From: Chloroflexota bacterium
GTDB taxonomy: Bacteria > Chloroflexota > Limnocylindria > Limnocylindrales > CSP1-4
Length of the DNA: 14,801 bases
Direction of reading: 5' to 3'
NCBI GenBank assembly: GCA_017881985.1
Contig: JADGQH010000053.1
Coordinates: forward strand, 1-14,801
The notes beneath the pieces are model-generated. The model saw only the letters and a program-made list of their open reading frames with translations, made no database searches and was not told where the DNA came from. Below are positions 6,215 to 13,610 of the stretch, piece after piece (the first letter of the stretch is position 1; every line of letters starts with the position of its first letter). A program made the position numbers and the translations under genes.

Positions 6215-8173
6215 ATGGACCCCGCCGGGGCGCCCGGGTCGGTCCTGGCCGGCGCGACCGGCGGGACGTGGCCGCGCCGGATCCTGGTTGTCGCACGCTG
6301 GTATCCCGCGCACGACGATCCGGGCAGCGGGAGCTTCGTGAGCGACGAGGTCGCGGCCCTGCGGGCGGCCGGAATCGATGTCGTCGTCGCCTCGTGGGAG
6401 AACGCCGACCTCCGAGCCCGCGACGGCGAAGTGGAGGCAATCCGCCGGCCGGCGGTCGCGGCCTGGGCCCGAGCCGTCGCACAGGCCGACGCGGTGTCGG
6501 CGCCGCGCGCGTGGGGCGCCGGCGTCCCCGTGGCCCGAATCCCGGTCCTTCATCCCGGCGGGCGGCTGCCCGCCCGCGTGGCGATCGATGCGCACGCCGC
6601 GCTCCTCGCGCCGTTCGCGACCGCGCTCGCGGAACGATGGCCGTTCGACCTGGTCCACGCCCACGTGGGCATCCCCGACGGAGCCGCGGCCGCCCGGGTC
6701 GCCGCCGCGCTCGGTTTGCCGCTCCTGGTCACGGAGCATTCGTCGAGCGCCACGGAGCAGCTCGAGGAGGAGGATGCCCGGAGCGCGTACGTCGAGCTCC
6801 GTGGCGAGGGCCGGCGGGTTGTCGCGGTCAGCCGGGCGCTCGCCGCCAGGCTGGAGGAGTCGCTTGGGCTCGACAGCGGCGCGATCCCCGTCGTCCCGAA
6901 CATCATCCGCTTCGATGGCTTCCCGCTCGGGGTGCCGGGGGATCGGGACTTCGACGAGCTCCTCTGGGTGGGGGCTCGCCGCGAGCACAAGGGCACCGAC
7001 CTGCTGATCCGGGCGGTCGCGATCGCGCGCGAGCAGCGGCCCGGCCTGCACCTGCGCCTCGTGGGCCGCGCGCCGGACCAGGCCGGGGACAGGCCGTGGC
7101 GCGATCTCGCCGAGCAGGTCGGCCTCGGCAACGCGGTCGACTTCGAGCCGCCGACCGACCGGGCCGGGGTCGCGGCGGCGATGCGCCGCGCGGGGATCTT
7201 CGTCCATCCCAGCCCGTACGAGACCTTCGGCATGGTCGCGGCGGAGGCGCTCGCGAGCGGCCTCCCCGTGGCGGCGCGAAGGTCCGGCGGCGTCGAGGAG
7301 ATCCTCACGGGCGAGGATGTGGGGGCCGAGCTCGCGGACGGCGACGATCCGGCCGCGCTCGCCGCTGCCATCCTGCGACTGCGATCCCGCCTCGGGGAGG
7401 TCGACCCGGCCGCCATCCGGTCGGCCGTCACGGGCCGGTTCCCGACGGCCGGGACGATCGCAGCGCTGCTGGGCCACGCGCGTGACGCGGCAGCCGAGCT
7501 CCCGACGAGCCGTGGCCGCAGCGCCGTCGGCACGACGACGGAGCCAACAACCGCCGGTCCGGTGCCAACAACCGCCGGTCCGGTGCCGGCAACCGCCGGT
7601 CCGGTGCCGGCAGCCGCCGGTCCCACGCCGGGGGCCCCGGAGACCCGCCCCGCCGACGTGCCACCGCCGTCGGTTCTCATCGTCGGCCTCCGGCGGCCGA
7701 TCGCCGCGCGCCGAGTCGCGGCGCTCCCGCCGTCCCTGACGTCATCGCTCACAGTCGTCACGACGCCCGAGGCCGGGGAACGTGACGGCATGCTGCCGCC
7801 GGGCGTCCGCTGGATCGAGATCGACCCGGACGTCACGTATGCCAGCCGCCTCGCCGGGCTCGGCGGCCCGCTCGACGTGCGCCGCACGACGCTCCAGCGC
7901 CTGGTGGCCGCGTGCCTCCACCCGCGCCGGAGCGTGCTCCGTCGGCAGCTGCTCGACGAGCGACCGGCGTTGCGAGCCGCTGCCGAGCGCGACGGGATCC
8001 TGGGCGCCTGGCGTGCGCTCGCGAGCGGGCCCGGGACGGACGGCACCCTGATCGTCGCGCTAGGCGCAGAGGATGTCGTCGCCGCTGAAGACGCCCTCGC
8101 CGGGGGAGGCGTGCTGGCTCCGGGCGGGCTGCGCTGGCTCGCGGACGCATGGGACGCCGCCGGCCGACCGTAG
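6215..8173 (+). CDS. GT4 glycosyltransferase fused through a repeat linker to an unrecognised C-terminal domain
   Basis: This 652-residue protein is a two-part fusion. Residues about 20-430 form a complete GT4 glycosyltransferase: RILVVARWYPAHDDPGSGSF opens the N-lobe, followed by LVHAHVGIPDG, LLVTEHSSS and VVAVSRALAARL. The donor-side lobe has LLWVGARREHKGTDLLIRA, and the classical EX7E pair is E336 and E344 in YETFGMVAAEAL. Residues about 431-486 are a Pro/Thr/Ala linker with four copies of a seven-residue repeat. Residues about 487-652 begin with VLIVGLR and look alpha/beta, with a late TLIVALGAEDVV strand. I do not recognise this domain; a degenerate Rossmann lobe is one possibility. An ordinary GT4 stops near residue 400-430. 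The ATG lies five bases after the ATPase stop, with GAGGGG almost touching it. The GT role is firm; the tail function is unknown. It faces a convergent GT4 gene 60 bases away. Confidence 0.85.
   Translation: MDPAGAPGSVLAGATGGTWPRRILVVARWYPAHDDPGSGSFVSDEVAALRAAGIDVVVASWENADLRARDGEVEAIRRPAVAAWARAVAQADAVSAPRAWGAGVPVARIPVLHPGGRLPARVAIDAHAALLAPFATALAERWPFDLVHAHVGIPDGAAAARVAAALGLPLLVTEHSSSATEQLEEEDARSAYVELRGEGRRVVAVSRALAARLEESLGLDSGAIPVVPNIIRFDGFPLGVPGDRDFDELLWVGARREHKGTDLLIRAVAIAREQRPGLHLRLVGRAPDQAGDRPWRDLAEQVGLGNAVDFEPPTDRAGVAAAMRRAGIFVHPSPYETFGMVAAEALASGLPVAARRSGGVEEILTGEDVGAELADGDDPAALAAAILRLRSRLGEVDPAAIRSAVTGRFPTAGTIAALLGHARDAAAELPTSRGRSAVGTTTEPTTAGPVPTTAGPVPATAGPVPAAAGPTPGAPETRPADVPPPSVLIVGLRRPIAARRVAALPPSLTSSLTVVTTPEAGERDGMLPPGVRWIEIDPDVTYASRLAGLGGPLDVRRTTLQRLVAACLHPRRSVLRRQLLDERPALRAAAERDGILGAWRALASGPGTDGTLIVALGAEDVVAAEDALAGGGVLAPGGLRWLADAWDAAGRP
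7547..7630 (+). repeat. Four tandem 21-bp in-frame repeats encoding a Pro/Thr/Ala linker
   Basis: Four consecutive 21-base units occupy 7547-7567, 7568-7588, 7589-7609 and 7610-7630 and encode TTAGPVP, TTAGPVP, ATAGPVP and AAAGPTP. Units 1 and 2 differ at only one base, and the fourth is the most diverged. The repeats lie between the GT4 domain and the C-terminal domain and keep the frame, consistent with expansion by replication slippage in a flexible linker. Confidence 0.95.
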
Positions 8174-8233
8174 CGCGGCACCTCGCCGGTCAGGCGTCCG
8201 GCGGCCGCACCGTCGGCACGTGCGCCGGTCGCC

Positions 8234-9544
8234 TCACCAGGGTCTGCCGGTGAGCCGCCCGTAGACCTCGAGGAGCGTGGCGGCCTGCCGCTCCCACGTC
8301 CAGCGTGCATGCGCGGCCGCGAGGACGCGCCGGCGGAGGTCCGCCGTCCCCTCCGTGGACCGGTCGAGGACGTTCCGGAGCGCGGCTGCGATCGCGCCCG
8401 GGTCGGTGGGATCGCACACCGCGCCGAGCGGGCCGTCCGGATCGTCGATCACGATCCGTCGCCGTGCGGGGAAGTCGGACGACACGACGGGAACGCCGGC
8501 CGCCAGGCACTCGAACAGCTTGTTGGGCGTGGAGATGCGCTCGTTCCTCGAGACGGGCTGGTTGACCATCGCCCCAACGTCGGCGGCCGCGATCCAGGCC
8601 ACGAGCTCGGCCGGTGGCACGGGCGGCAGCACGTGGACCCGGCCGTCTGCGCGCGGCTCGCCCGCCAGCCGCTCGAGGGCCGGTCGCAGCGGGCCGTCGC
8701 CCATGAGGATCAGCGCGACCCCGCGCACTGACAGCACGGCGGTCGCGAGGACGTCGATGCCGCGACTCGGCAGGAACCCGCCGTGGTAGAGGACCACCCT
8801 GGTCCCCGGCGCAAGCCCGAGGAGCGCGTGGAACCGGCGATCCAGCTCCCCCGGCGGCGTCCACGCGGGCAGGCAGTTCATCACGACAGCCGGGAGCGGC
8901 CGGTCGAATCGCCCGGCGAGGATGGCCGCCAGCTCGTTGTTGACCGTGATGATCCCGTCGGCTCGGCGGGCCCAGCGCCGCTCCATGAGGCCGGCGAGCG
9001 AGCGCACGGGCGCCGGCATCCGCGCCAGGTTTCCCGACTCCGGGTAGAGATCCCGGGCGTCGTACAGGGCCCGGGCGCGAGCGCGACGTGCGAGCGAGAG
9101 CGCGATCGGGATCCCCTGGTACGCCATCCCGTGGTAGAGGTCGGCGCCCGGGTCGACGGCCTCGGCCTCTCGCACCTGGCGCCGCAGGGCGAGCCCGATC
9201 CCGGCGAGGCGCTCGACCTCGCCGCGGACCCGTCCCAAAGCCCCCTGCGGGTGCGATGCGCGAGCCGCCGGCGGTGCCCCGACGCGCAGGACGCGATACC
9301 CGTCTGGCGAATCCCCGGAGGCCGCGGAGTCGTCTTTCGCCGTGGCCTCCGACGCCGCGAAGTCATCCGTCGCCGCCGCGTCCGGGCTGCGACGGGCGAG
9401 GATGGTGACCCGATGGCCCCGACCCGCGAGCGTGGCGGCGATCCGGAGGCTTCGCGAATCGTGGTGCTCGGGCGTCGAGAGGACGAGGACGGCACGCTGC
9501 GGGACGATCGGCGACGGATGATCCGCGGCTTCCGAGCCGGTCAT
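8234..9544 (-). CDS. GT4-family glycosyltransferase, last gene of the - strand operon
   Basis: This 436-residue GT-B enzyme opens with AVLVLSTPEHHDSRSLRIAA at about residues 18-37. The acceptor-side lobe continues with GADLYHGMAYQGIPIAL, ALYDARDLYPESG and IITVNNELAAIL. The donor-side lobe has VVLYHGGFLPSRGIDVL, and STPNKLFECLAAGVPVVSSD carries E345, the second Glu of the GT4 EX7E motif. The frame is open to 9694, but the ATG at 9544 is preferred: it lies just before the fold and after the upstream stop at 9594, whereas the longer form would overlap the upstream gene by 101 bases and add a basic, unlike-protein leader. Residues about 54-81 are an Ala/Ser/Asp-rich insertion with an 11-residue duplication. 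It closely resembles the neighbouring upstream GT4 in its second half, so the pair probably arose by duplication. Specificity is unknown. Confidence 0.88.
   Translation of the reverse strand: MTGSEAADHPSPIVPQRAVLVLSTPEHHDSRSLRIAATLAGRGHRVTILARRSPDAAATDDFAASEATAKDDSAASGDSPDGYRVLRVGAPPAARASHPQGALGRVRGEVERLAGIGLALRRQVREAEAVDPGADLYHGMAYQGIPIALSLARRARARALYDARDLYPESGNLARMPAPVRSLAGLMERRWARRADGIITVNNELAAILAGRFDRPLPAVVMNCLPAWTPPGELDRRFHALLGLAPGTRVVLYHGGFLPSRGIDVLATAVLSVRGVALILMGDGPLRPALERLAGEPRADGRVHVLPPVPPAELVAWIAAADVGAMVNQPVSRNERISTPNKLFECLAAGVPVVSSDFPARRRIVIDDPDGPLGAVCDPTDPGAIAAALRNVLDRSTEGTADLRRRVLAAAHARWTWERQAATLLEVYGRLTGRPW
9321..9374 (-). repeat. Imperfect 33-bp-spaced direct repeat within a GT4 gene
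   Basis: Two 21-base segments, 9321-9341 and 9354-9374, match at 17 positions and are offset by 33 bases, exactly 11 codons. They encode similar acidic Ala/Ser segments (DDFAAS and DDSAAS) in a low-complexity insertion of the N-terminal lobe. The repeat is visible directly; origin by slippage is inferred. Confidence 0.75.
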
Positions 9545-9593
9545 GCCGCTGGCCGTGCCGCCGGCCGTGGCGGCGGAACCTCCCCGGGCGGGA

Positions 9594-11042
9594 TCACGGG
9601 ACCGCTCCTGCGGTCGATGCTGCCAGGTCCGCGTACAGCTCGACCAACCGCGCCGACTCCGTCTCCCAGTTCCAGCGATCCCGGGCGGCGTCAAGGCAGC
9701 GTTCGCGCAGCGCCGCGCGCTCGTCCATCGGGCGCCCGAGCAGCTCGGCGATCGCTGCGGCGATCGACGCCGGGTCGGTGGGGTCGCAGAGCACGCCCAG
9801 CGGCCCGGCCGGGTCCTCCATCACGATTCGACGCAGCTCTGGGAGGTCGGAAGCGACGATCGGGACCCCTGCCGCGAGGGCCTCGAAGAGCTTGTTCGGG
9901 GTGGACAGGCGATGGTTCAGGGTCGAGTCCTGGATGGGCATCACGGCGACGTCCGCGTCCCGCACCCAGTCGATGAGGACGTCCGGCGACACCGCCGACA
10001 GGACGTGGACGCGGTCGGCCACCGGTGACGCGGCGGCGAGCGCCCGGAGCTCCGCGGCCTGGGAGCCGTAGCCGAGGAAGACGACGTGTGTCCCATCGAG
10101 GATCGGCAGCGCGGCCGCGGCGGCGAGCTCCTCCAGGCCCCGATGCTTCGAGAAGCCGCCGTGGTAGAGCGCAAGCGGAACGTCAGCCCCGATACCCAGC
10201 GCGGCTCGGAGCGGCCCCGGGGCTCGGAGCGGTCCGGGCGCGTCCGCGAGCAGCCCCGACGCCTCCGGGGTGGGTCCCGGGCGCGGCGGGCAGTTGTGGA
10301 CCACGACGACCCGGCGTGGCAGGTAACGCTCGCCGAGCTCCCGCGCAAGCGCGTCGTTGACGGTGACGAGCGCGTCCGCCTCGCCCACCCAGGCGGCCTC
10401 CCGCTTGCGGAAGATGCTGCGCGCCCAGCCCGGCCGCGTGGCGTGGGAGCCCGACTCCAGGAAGATCTCGTGGCTGTCGTAGACGAGGGCGCCGCCCACC
10501 CGGGCGCGCGCGAGAACCGCTGCATGGAGCGCGTTGAGATCATGGCCGTGGAAGACGTCCGCGCCGGGGGCGGCCGTCGCAGCGGCCCGATCCCACTCCT
10601 CGGTCGAGGATCGCCAGCGAACGAGCCAGTCGATGCCGCTGCGGAGCCGCGCGGTGCCGGGCAGCGCCCGGGCCAGGACCATCACGAGCACGCCCACGAC
10701 GACGAACGGAACCGCCACGAGCGCCGCGATTCCCGCAACGGCCAGCCTGGCCCACCCCAGCGGACCGGCCTTCAGCTGGTCGCGGGCCCACCAGCCGGCC
10801 AGGCGCCAGCCCCGCCACGGCGCCGCGGCAAGCCGGGCGCGCCGGCGCCACCGCAGAGGCACGGGGATTCGAATGATCTCGAAGCCGTCGCGCTGCTCCG
10901 TCTCGCTCCGCTGGTCGTTGAGGTCCGACGGGCGCGCCATGATCGTCACCTGGTGGCCCGCGCCGACCAGCGTGCCGGCCTCGCGCAGGACGCGCGCGTC
11001 CGTTCGACAGTCGTTGAGGACGAACATGACGACGCGGCTCAC
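9594..11042 (-). CDS. GT4-family glycosyltransferase with an internal membrane helix
   Basis: This 482-residue GT-B enzyme starts at a GTG that overlaps the epimerase stop as GTGA. The N-lobe begins VVMFVLNDCRTDARVLREAG. A hydrophobic stretch of about 30 residues (about 96-126, containing AVAGIAALVAVPFVVVGVLV) interrupts this lobe and looks like one membrane helix or a re-entrant hairpin, flanked by a basic segment around residues 64-91. The fold then continues with VFHGHDLNALHAAVLA, LVYDSHEIFLESGS and ALVTVNDALARELGERY. The donor lobe has LALYHGGFSKHRGLEEL and STPNKLFEALAAGVPIVASD, with K384 and E387 in the donor-site motif. A short APGPLR duplication sits between the lobes. The frame is open back to 11741, but that part is a shadow of the epimerase gene. 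It is likely anchored at the inner membrane, where lipid-linked glycans are built. Sugar and linkage are unknown. Confidence 0.88.
   Translation of the reverse strand: MSRVVMFVLNDCRTDARVLREAGTLVGAGHQVTIMARPSDLNDQRSETEQRDGFEIIRIPVPLRWRRRARLAAAPWRGWRLAGWWARDQLKAGPLGWARLAVAGIAALVAVPFVVVGVLVMVLARALPGTARLRSGIDWLVRWRSSTEEWDRAAATAAPGADVFHGHDLNALHAAVLARARVGGALVYDSHEIFLESGSHATRPGWARSIFRKREAAWVGEADALVTVNDALARELGERYLPRRVVVVHNCPPRPGPTPEASGLLADAPGPLRAPGPLRAALGIGADVPLALYHGGFSKHRGLEELAAAAALPILDGTHVVFLGYGSQAAELRALAAASPVADRVHVLSAVSPDVLIDWVRDADVAVMPIQDSTLNHRLSTPNKLFEALAAGVPIVASDLPELRRIVMEDPAGPLGVLCDPTDPASIAAAIAELLGRPMDERAALRERCLDAARDRWNWETESARLVELYADLAASTAGAVP
10203..10238 (-). repeat. 18-bp tandem duplication within a GT4 gene
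   Basis: Two adjacent 18-base units, 10203-10220 and 10221-10238, differ at two positions and encode a doubled APGPLR-like segment between the two lobes of the glycosyltransferase. The length is a multiple of three, so the frame is kept. Confidence 0.85.
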
Positions 11043-12160
11043 CGGGCTACCTCGGCGGCGGCGAGCGCCGCGACGATGGCTTCCGCGGCGCCCGACGGCG
11101 CGAGGTCGAGCGACGCGGCACGGGCCCGGGCGTCGGCCGCGGACCGGTTCGGCGGTGCCAGCCGGTCCAGCGCATCCCGCGCACGGTCCCCGTCGAGCCC
11201 AACGAGCACCATCCGGCCGCCCGATCCGCCGACCGCCTCGGACCACTCGGTCGTGGACCGCAGGACGAGGCACGGCGTGCCCAGCCAGGCCGCCTCGCGC
11301 TGGACCCCGCCCGAGTCCGTGAGGATCGCGGCGGCGTGGAGCTGCAGCGTCAGCGTCGTCCGGTAGCCCAGCGGCTCCACCACGTGGATGCCGGGCGGCA
11401 GGACGACGCCCGCGTCGTCGAGGGCGGCACGGGTCCCCGGATGGAGCGCGAGGATGACGGGCCTGTCCGGGCGAGCCGCGTTCGCGAGGATGCCGGGCCA
11501 CGTGGCGAGCGCGCCCGGCGTCCGGTTCTCGGCGCGGTGGATGGTCGCGAACACGTACCCGCCCGGCGCAAGCGGGACGCCAAGGCGCGACCCGACGGCC
11601 GCCAGCGCATGCGGGTCCCGGACCTCCGCGACGGCGCGCGACGCGAGGTCCTGCATCAGGTCGCCGACCTCCACGACGCCGCTGGTGATCCCCTCGGCCG
11701 CGAGGTTCGCCACGGCCGTGGGGGTCGGCGCGAAGCACCACGTCGCGAGGTGGTCGGCGACGACCCGGTTGATCTCCTCGGGCATCCGTCGGTCGAAGCT
11801 GCGAAGGCCCGCTTCGACGTGCGCCACCGGGATCCCGAGCTTCGCGGCGACGAGCGCCCCGGCAAGCGTCGAGTTCGTGTCCCCGTACACGAGAACGGCG
11901 TCGGGCCGCTCGGCGACCAGGATCGGCTCGAGGGCTTCGAGCATCCGCCCGGTCTGATCGGCATGCCCCCCGCCGCCCACCCCGAGGCTGTGGTCGGGAC
12001 GGGGCAAACCCAGCTCCGCGAAGAACGCGCCGGCCATCTGCTCGTCCCAGTGCTGGCCGGTGTCGACGAAGACCTCGGCGTGGCGGTCGCGCAGGGCCGG
12101 CCCGAGGGCCGCGGCCTTGATGAGCTGCGGGCGGGTTCCCACGACGCTGACGATGCGCAT
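11039..12160 (-). CDS. wecB: Non-hydrolysing UDP-sugar 2-epimerase (WecB/WbpI family)
   Basis: This 373-residue cytoplasmic enzyme inverts C2 of a UDP-N-acetylated hexose or uronic acid (gluco to manno) through elimination and re-addition of UDP. Visible motifs are GTRPQLIK at 8-15, DTGQHWDEQM at 33-42, GDTNST with D94, VEAGLRSF with E116, MPEEINR with E129, IHRAEN with H208, R209 and E211, and LTDSGGVQREA for UDP binding. Length is typical (about 370-380). As recalled, RPQ-x-IK plus HWDEQM-x-x-FF resembles the WbpI branch, which acts on UDP-2,3-diacetamido-glucuronic acid, more than WecB with its GTRPEAIK. The context of WbpA-, WbpB- and WbpE-like genes agrees. The symbol names the family; the substrate is inferred. 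The ATG start is 25 bases after the dehydrogenase stop, and its stop overlaps the next GT4 start by four bases. Confidence 0.93.
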   Translation of the reverse strand: MRIVSVVGTRPQLIKAAALGPALRDRHAEVFVDTGQHWDEQMAGAFFAELGLPRPDHSLGVGGGGHADQTGRMLEALEPILVAERPDAVLVYGDTNSTLAGALVAAKLGIPVAHVEAGLRSFDRRMPEEINRVVADHLATWCFAPTPTAVANLAAEGITSGVVEVGDLMQDLASRAVAEVRDPHALAAVGSRLGVPLAPGGYVFATIHRAENRTPGALATWPGILANAARPDRPVILALHPGTRAALDDAGVVLPPGIHVVEPLGYRTTLTLQLHAAAILTDSGGVQREAAWLGTPCLVLRSTTEWSEAVGGSGGRMVLVGLDGDRARDALDRLAPPNRSAADARARAASLDLAPSGAAEAIVAALAAAEVAR

Positions 12161-12170
12161 GGGCGTCGGA

Positions 12171-12187
12171 AGCCGGGGTCCCCGGCT
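12171..12187 (-). repeat. Perfect inverted repeat in the dehydrogenase-epimerase gap
   Basis: On the - strand the sequence AGCCGGGGACCCCGGCT has perfect 8-base arms around a single central base. It covers the last two bases of the dehydrogenase stop codon and most of the 25-base gap before the epimerase ATG. As RNA it could form a 7-bp, all but one G-C, stem with a three-base loop. No U-run follows, so it is not a standard terminator. It could slow read-through or act as an RNA processing or stability element within the operon, or be chance in GC-rich DNA. Confidence 0.5.
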
Positions 12188-13610
12188 AGCCGCCGGCGAG
12201 GGTGCGCGTCGAGGCCTGCACGCCCACGCCGACGTAGGCGACGTCCTCGGGAAGGGCCAGCGCGCGGAGGCTGTTGCGTCCGTCGTAGACGGCCCGCAGA
12301 TCGGGGAACCAGGCGGCGTCGAGCGCCGCGAAGGCCCGGTCCGCGGTCTGCGTCACGATGGCCCGGAAGGGGCCGGGCTCGCCCCAGTGCCACGGCTCGG
12401 CACCGAGCGCGCGGATCTCCTCGTCGGCGAGCAGCGGGTCGAACGCGGAGACGCGCGCCCCGGCTGCCCGCAGCGCGTCAATCAGCGCGATCGCGCGGCT
12501 GTAGGCAAGCTCCTTCACGCCTTCGCGGTAGGTCATGCCGAGGACGAGAACGGGCGTCCCGGCCAGCCCGCCGACGAGCGGATCGAGGGTCGCGAGCGCC
12601 CGGTCGACCTGGCCGTCGTTGACCCGGCGCGCGGTCTCGACGACGGAGAGGCCGGGGGCGCGGGCGAGAAGCAGGTGCGGGTAGACCGGGATGCAGTGCC
12701 CCCCGACGCCGATGCCGGGCTGGTGGATGTGGCTGTACGGCTGGCTGTTTGCGGCTGCGATCACCTCCTGCACGTCGATCCCGTGCAGGTCGGCAGCGCG
12801 GGCGAACTCGTTCGCCAGCGCGATGTTCACGTCGCGATAGGTCGTGTCGGCGAGCTTGGAGAACTCGGCCGCCTCGGACGAGCTCATCGCGACGACCTCG
12901 GCGTCGAGCACGCTCGCGTAGAAGCGCGCCGCGCGGTCGGTCGATGCCGCGCCGATCCCGCCAACGAGCTTGGGGTAGACGGCGAGATTCTCGAGGACGG
13001 CGCCCGAGAAGAGCCGCTCGGGCGAGAAGGCCACGAAGAAGTCGCGATCGGCGACCAGCCCGGACGCGGCTTCGAGCGCCGGGGCGAAGCGCTGTCGCGT
13101 GTCGCCGAGCGGGAGCGTCGTCTCGAAGATCACGGTGCTCCCGGCGTGGACACCGGGCGCGATCGAGGCGACCGCCGCGTCCATGTACCGGTAGTCGGGC
13201 CGCTGCTCGGCGTCGAGCATCACCGGCACGATGAGCACGACCACGTCCGCCTCGCGCGCGGCCGCTGCCGCATCGAGGGTGGCGCGCAACAGGCCTTCGG
13301 CGTGAACGCGGCTCACCAGGTCCGCGAGGCCCGGCTCGTCGCCGACGTGCGAGCGGCCGGCGTTGATCGTCGCGACGACCTCGGGGTTGATGTCCACCGC
13401 GATGACCGACCAGCCGTGCGTCGCGAACTGGGCCGCGAGCGGCAGGCCCATCTTGCCGGCGCCGACCACCGCGACGATGCCCGCGGTCGCATCCTCGCCG
13501 GACCAGCAATGGACGATGTGTGCCTTCGCGTGGCGACACGGATTCGGCGTGACGTGGATCGACCCGCCGAGCATCGACGCGCCGACGGACGGGCGCCCGA
13601 CGATCGTCAT
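12186..13610 (-). CDS. UDP-sugar 6-dehydrogenase (WbpA/WecC-like nucleotide sugar dehydrogenase)
   Basis: This 474-residue protein belongs to the UDP-glucose/UDP-mannosaminuronate dehydrogenase family, which oxidises C6 of a UDP-sugar twice with NAD to give a uronic acid. The NAD-binding GAGKMG is at 50-55, followed by IFETTLPLGDT, the AFSPERLFSG loop, the central helix EFSKLADTTYRDVNIALANE (K252) and the catalytic Cys C306 in GVGGHCIPVYP. The C-terminal UDP-binding domain contains VLGMTYREGVKELAYS. Two positions that are Asn and Asp in UDP-glucose dehydrogenase are Thr256 and Tyr310 here. Before the NAD fold there is an unusual extension of about 44 residues with C25, H27, H31, H34 and C35. 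The start at 13610 is favoured by its ATGA overlap with the oxidoreductase stop, though a later start is possible. Context favours UDP-GlcNAc as substrate (WbpA role); UDP-ManNAc (WecC role) is the alternative. Confidence 0.9.
   Translation of the reverse strand: MTIVGRPSVGASMLGGSIHVTPNPCRHAKAHIVHCWSGEDATAGIVAVVGAGKMGLPLAAQFATHGWSVIAVDINPEVVATINAGRSHVGDEPGLADLVSRVHAEGLLRATLDAAAAAREADVVVLIVPVMLDAEQRPDYRYMDAAVASIAPGVHAGSTVIFETTLPLGDTRQRFAPALEAASGLVADRDFFVAFSPERLFSGAVLENLAVYPKLVGGIGAASTDRAARFYASVLDAEVVAMSSSEAAEFSKLADTTYRDVNIALANEFARAADLHGIDVQEVIAAANSQPYSHIHQPGIGVGGHCIPVYPHLLLARAPGLSVVETARRVNDGQVDRALATLDPLVGGLAGTPVLVLGMTYREGVKELAYSRAIALIDALRAAGARVSAFDPLLADEEIRALGAEPWHWGEPGPFRAIVTQTADRAFAALDAAWFPDLRAVYDGRNSLRALALPEDVAYVGVGVQASTRTLAGG

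Noticed and set aside
7428..7664. Short - strand frame with a repeated RRLLAPD pattern
   Set aside because: It is the mirror of the 21-bp repeats that encode the linker on the + strand, with no independent support as a gene.
8174..8254. Possible terminator between convergent genes
   Set aside because: Only a 6-bp inverted repeat (CTCACC / GGTGAG, 8233-8238 and 8249-8254) with a 10-base loop was found. It lies within the end of the - strand gene and lacks a T-run.
9545..9694. Upstream extension of the last GT4 to 9694
   Set aside because: It would overlap the upstream GT4 gene by 101 bases and adds a basic leader unlike the rest of the protein.
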